64,000 bases of DNA from Nonomuraea soli (GTDB lineage: Bacteria > Actinomycetota > Actinomycetes > Streptosporangiales > Streptosporangiaceae): positions 186,001 to 250,000 of the forward strand of contig NZ_JACDUR010000001.1 of NCBI RefSeq assembly GCF_013761175.1, read 5' to 3'. This document shows positions 61,532 to 64,000 of this stretch, one piece after another. The position numbers and the translations under genes were made by a program. The notes beneath the pieces are model-generated. The model was not told where the DNA came from and did no database searches. It saw nothing but the letters and a program-made list of their open reading frames with translations. Every line of letters starts with the position of its first letter. Position 1 is the stretch's first letter.

Positions 61532-62381
61532 CCCCCGCGTGCCGCTGCTCTACAGGCGGCGGTTCAGCCGGGGTGCCAAGCACCTGATGTTGATCGGCTT
61601 CGGCCTGGTCATGCTCTATCCGCTGCTGTGGATGGTGTCCGCGGCGTTCAAGCCGGAAGAGCTGATCTTCCGCGAGCCCGGCCTGTGGCCCAGCGAGGTC
61701 ACCCTCGAGAACTTCACCGAGGGCTGGTACTCACTGAAGAACTCCTTCGGCCACTACCTGTGGAACTCCGCGGTGATCACAGCTTTGTCTGTTATCGCTA
61801 ACCTCGTCGCCTGCTCGATGGCCGCCTACGCCTTCGCCCGGCTGGACTTCCCCTTCAAGAAGTTGTGGTTCGCCCTCATGCTCGGCTCGATCATGCTGCC
61901 GCACCACGTCACCGTCGTGCCGCAGTACATCGTGTTCGCCAAGCTGGAGTGGATCAACACCATCTGGCCGCTGATCCTGCCGAAGTTCCTGGCCACCGAC
62001 GCCTTCTTCATCTTCCTGATGGTGCAGTTCATCCGCACCCTGCCCAGGGAACTCGACGAGGCGGCGGCCATCGACGGAGCGGGGTACTGGCGCACGTACT
62101 TCAGGGTGATCATCCCGCTGTGCATGCCCGCCCTGGCCACCACCGGCATCTTCACCTTCATCTGGACCTGGAACGACTTCTTCAGCCAGAACCTCTACCT
62201 GACCAAGTCCGACACCCTGACCGCCAGCGTGGCCCTGCGCCAGTTCCTGGACGGCAGCGGCGAGTCGTCGTGGGGGCCGATGTTCGCCATGTCGCTCATC
62301 TCCCTCGCACCCATCTTCGGATTCTTCCTGGCCGGCCAGAAGTACCTCATCCGCGGTATGGCGACCACCGGCCTCAAGTAG
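61515..62381 (+). CDS. Sugar ABC transporter permease (MalG-like)
   Basis: Inner-membrane subunit of 288 residues, six hydrophobic helices. The EAA loop is PRELDEAAAIDGAGYWRTYFRVIIPLCMPAL. It is only about as similar to the permease at 44546 as expected for general CUT1 members, so the two importers are not a simple recent duplication. Confidence 0.94.
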   Translation: MATQSNPRVPLLYRRRFSRGAKHLMLIGFGLVMLYPLLWMVSAAFKPEELIFREPGLWPSEVTLENFTEGWYSLKNSFGHYLWNSAVITALSVIANLVACSMAAYAFARLDFPFKKLWFALMLGSIMLPHHVTVVPQYIVFAKLEWINTIWPLILPKFLATDAFFIFLMVQFIRTLPRELDEAAAIDGAGYWRTYFRVIIPLCMPALATTGIFTFIWTWNDFFSQNLYLTKSDTLTASVALRQFLDGSGESSWGPMFAMSLISLAPIFGFFLAGQKYLIRGMATTGLK

Positions 62382-62415
62382 CTCCTCCCACCCCCCTTCC
62401 ATGGAGGTAATCGCA

Positions 62416-63687
62416 GTGAAGCGCAAGTTCACGGTCGCCCTGCTCGCGACCGCGGTGATGGCGGCGGCCGCCGCGTGCGGTGGCGGCTCCGAGTCCGGCA
62501 CCGAGGCCGGCGGCAAGACGAAGATCGTCTTCTCCTACTGGGGCAGCGACTCCCGTCAGAAGCTCACTGAGCAGGTCATCGCCAAGTTCGAGGAGAAGAA
62601 CCCGACGATCGACGTCGAGGGCGACTTCTCCGACTGGGGCAGCTACTACGAGAAGCTGGCCACCAAGGTCGCCGCGGGCGACGCGCCCGACGTGATGACC
62701 ATCGAGATCCGCGGCCTGGCCGAGTACGCCGGGCGCGGCGCGCTGGCCGACCTGACCGGCAAGGTCAACACCGCCGACCTCGACCAGCAGGTCCTCGCCG
62801 CCGGCCAGGTGGACGGCAAGCAGTACGCCATCCCGAGCGGCGTCAACACCTTCGCGGCGATGGTCAACAAGGCCACCGTCGAGAAGCAGGGCCAGCAGCT
62901 GCCCGACGACAAGGCCTGGACGTGGGACCAGTTCATCGAGACCAGCAAGGCGATCACCGAGAAGAGCGGCGGCTCCGTCTGGGGCACCGACTACAACTTC
63001 AACCCCGCCTTCCTGCAGGTCTTCGCCGCCCAGCGCGGTGAGAAGTTCTACGACAACGGCAAGATCGGCATGTCGGCCGACACGCTGAAGGCCTGGTGGG
63101 GCATCCACCAGAAGCTGATCGAGACCAAGGCCGCGCCCGACGCCGCCAAGATGGCCGAGATCGGCACCAACGTCGAGCAGGCGCTGCTGGCCACCAACAC
63201 CGGCGCCTACGGCATCTGGTGGAGCAACCAGCTCGGCGCCCTGTCCAAGGGCTCCGGCCAGGAGCTCGACCTGCTCCGCCTGCCCAAGCTCGAAGGCGCC
63301 CCCTCCGGCGGCATGTTCCTGCAGCCGGCCATGCACTGGTCGATGTCGGCCAAGTCCGAGCACACGGCCGAGGCCCAGAAGTTCGTCGACTTCCTGCTCA
63401 ACGACGCCGACGCCGGTGGCATCCTGCTCAGCGACCGCGGCCTGCCCACCAACGCCAAGGTGCTGGAGGCGATCAAGAGCAAGCTGACCCCGACCGACCA
63501 GAAGACGCTCGACTTCATCGAGTCGGTCAAGAGCGAGCTCAGCCCGACCGTCGTTCCGCCGAAGGGCGCCATGGAGATGGAGGACATCCTCAAGCGCAAC
63601 TCCGAGGAGGTGCTGTTCGGCAAGACCACGCCGGACGCCGCCGCCGCGAAGTTCCTGCAGGAAGCCAACGCCGCGCTCGCCGGCTGA
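62416..63687 (+). CDS. Sugar ABC transporter substrate-binding lipoprotein
   Basis: Lipid-anchored receptor of 423 residues. The GTG at 62416 is chosen because GGAGGT at 62403-62408 is ideally spaced; the upstream ATG at 62401 overlaps that site. The lipobox AAAAC is at about residue 20. The mature protein begins with a Gly/Ser linker then KIVFSYWGSDSRQKLTEQVIAKFEEKNP, a CUT1 binding-protein fold. The cargo is probably a pectin oligosaccharide or rhamnogalacturonan fragment, inferred from the cluster. Confidence 0.94.
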   Translation: MKRKFTVALLATAVMAAAAACGGGSESGTEAGGKTKIVFSYWGSDSRQKLTEQVIAKFEEKNPTIDVEGDFSDWGSYYEKLATKVAAGDAPDVMTIEIRGLAEYAGRGALADLTGKVNTADLDQQVLAAGQVDGKQYAIPSGVNTFAAMVNKATVEKQGQQLPDDKAWTWDQFIETSKAITEKSGGSVWGTDYNFNPAFLQVFAAQRGEKFYDNGKIGMSADTLKAWWGIHQKLIETKAAPDAAKMAEIGTNVEQALLATNTGAYGIWWSNQLGALSKGSGQELDLLRLPKLEGAPSGGMFLQPAMHWSMSAKSEHTAEAQKFVDFLLNDADAGGILLSDRGLPTNAKVLEAIKSKLTPTDQKTLDFIESVKSELSPTVVPPKGAMEMEDILKRNSEEVLFGKTTPDAAAAKFLQEANAALAG

Positions 63688-63700
63688 CCACCACTGATGC

Positions 63701-63728
63701 GGGGCCGTCCGCGAGATCGGGCGGCCCC
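63701..63728 (+). terminator. Strong hairpin between the binding-protein gene and the next oxidoreductase
   Basis: An 11-bp stem with one G-U pair (63701-63711 with 63718-63728, loop CGAGAT), 14 nt after the stop and 17 nt before the next ATG. It probably works as a partial terminator or 3' stabiliser giving more binding protein than downstream product. Confidence 0.7.
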
Positions 63729-63745
63729 TCGGGGAGACACCTCAG

Positions 63746-64000
63746 ATGAGATACGCCTTCGTCGGCACCGGGCACCGGATCCAGATGTACGTCGACGCGC
63801 TCGTCGGCGAGTGGAGCGACACCGGCCACATCGTCGGCTTCTGCGACCGCAACCAGACCCGCATGCAGTACTACGTCGAGCGGGCCGGCCGCCCCGTGCC
63901 CACCTACAAGCCCGAAGAGTTCGACTCCATGCTGGAGCAGTGCGACGCCGTCATCGTCGCCACGGTCGACGCCACCCACGCGGAGTACGTGGTGCGCGCG
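63746..64000 (+). CDS. Gfo/Idh/MocA family oxidoreductase (3' truncated by window edge)
   Basis: The frame is open from the ATG at 63746 to the window end (85 codons visible): MRYAFVGTGHRIQMYVDAL, then GFCDRNQTRMQYYVERAG and CDAVIVATVDATHAEYVVRA. This is the N-terminal NAD(P)-binding Rossmann domain, with GTGHR in place of the usual GxGxxG and the conserved TxDxTH segment. GGGGAG lies 9 nt upstream of the start. It continues the second transporter operon and likely acts on the imported sugar. The C-terminal catalytic domain is outside the window. Confidence 0.85.
   Translation, partial: MRYAFVGTGHRIQMYVDALVGEWSDTGHIVGFCDRNQTRMQYYVERAGRPVPTYKPEEFDSMLEQCDAVIVATVDATHAEYVVRA

Overview
The window is a high-GC actinomycete chromosome segment. 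The conserved core genes (ribF end, rpsO, pnp, an M16 peptidase, dapB, later dapA and the RNase J gene), GC-ending codons, many ATGA/GTGA start-stop overlaps and several promoters of the form TAnnnT about 7 nt before a start codon (leaderless mRNAs) fit Streptosporangiales or a close relative. That placement is inference from style and gene order, not from a search.

Layout. 1-5.4 kb: ribF (cut by the window edge), rpsO, pnp, M16 peptidase. 5.4-8.1 kb: a small hypothetical gene, a secreted subtilisin-type protease and dapB. 8.2-31 kb: an accessory stretch separating dapB from dapA. It holds GNAT acetyltransferases, an ArsR-type/TenA/PucR operon, a LuxR-type response regulator divergent from a sensor kinase, a purine-salvage operon (NCS1 permease, adenine deaminase, ADA-like deaminase), menA, a CGNR regulator divergent from a monooxygenase-fold protein, a MocR regulator divergent from an EamA exporter, an R2-like diiron protein, an unusual protein with two GntR winged helices, a hairpin-rich island of about 730 nt with no convincing gene, radC, an array of about 35-bp repeats and a GntR/UTRA regulator. 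31-33.8 kb: dapA and RNase J. 34-38.8 kb: an ABC-2 type exporter operon divergent, across 41-bp tandem repeats, from a two-component system followed by a DUF402 protein.

38.8-64 kb: a large pectin and uronic-acid utilisation region, the most coherent system in the window. Module 1 (38.8-48.5 kb) has an IclR regulator, a lipoprotein-dependent sugar ABC transporter, uronate dehydrogenase, glucarate dehydratase, 5-dehydro-4-deoxyglucarate dehydratase and 2-oxoglutarate semialdehyde dehydrogenase. This is a complete oxidative route from a free uronic acid to 2-oxoglutarate, plus one gene of unknown function. The extracellular part has a PL9-type pectate lyase with a ricin-type binding domain and a two-enzyme polypeptide (CE8 pectinesterase fused to PL1 pectate lyase). 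Module 2 (52.9-64 kb) has a rhamnogalacturonan-acetylesterase-like SGNH protein, an oxidoreductase fused to a PmoA-like domain, a second enolase-superfamily dehydratase, a second KdgD, a second SDR, a LacI regulator, an aldose epimerase, a second sugar ABC transporter and the start of another oxidoreductase (cut by the window edge).

Two regulatory circuits can be read from the DNA. A 14-bp LacI-type palindrome (consensus TGCAACCGGTTGCA) occurs six times, before the CE8-PL1 gene, between module 2 and the LacI gene, and before the second transporter. A different 9-bp word (TATGTGRAC) lies in the three promoter regions of module 1. Neither transporter has its own ATPase gene, which suggests a shared MsiK-type ATPase encoded elsewhere. 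No tRNA, rRNA, CRISPR array, transposase or integrase was recognised.
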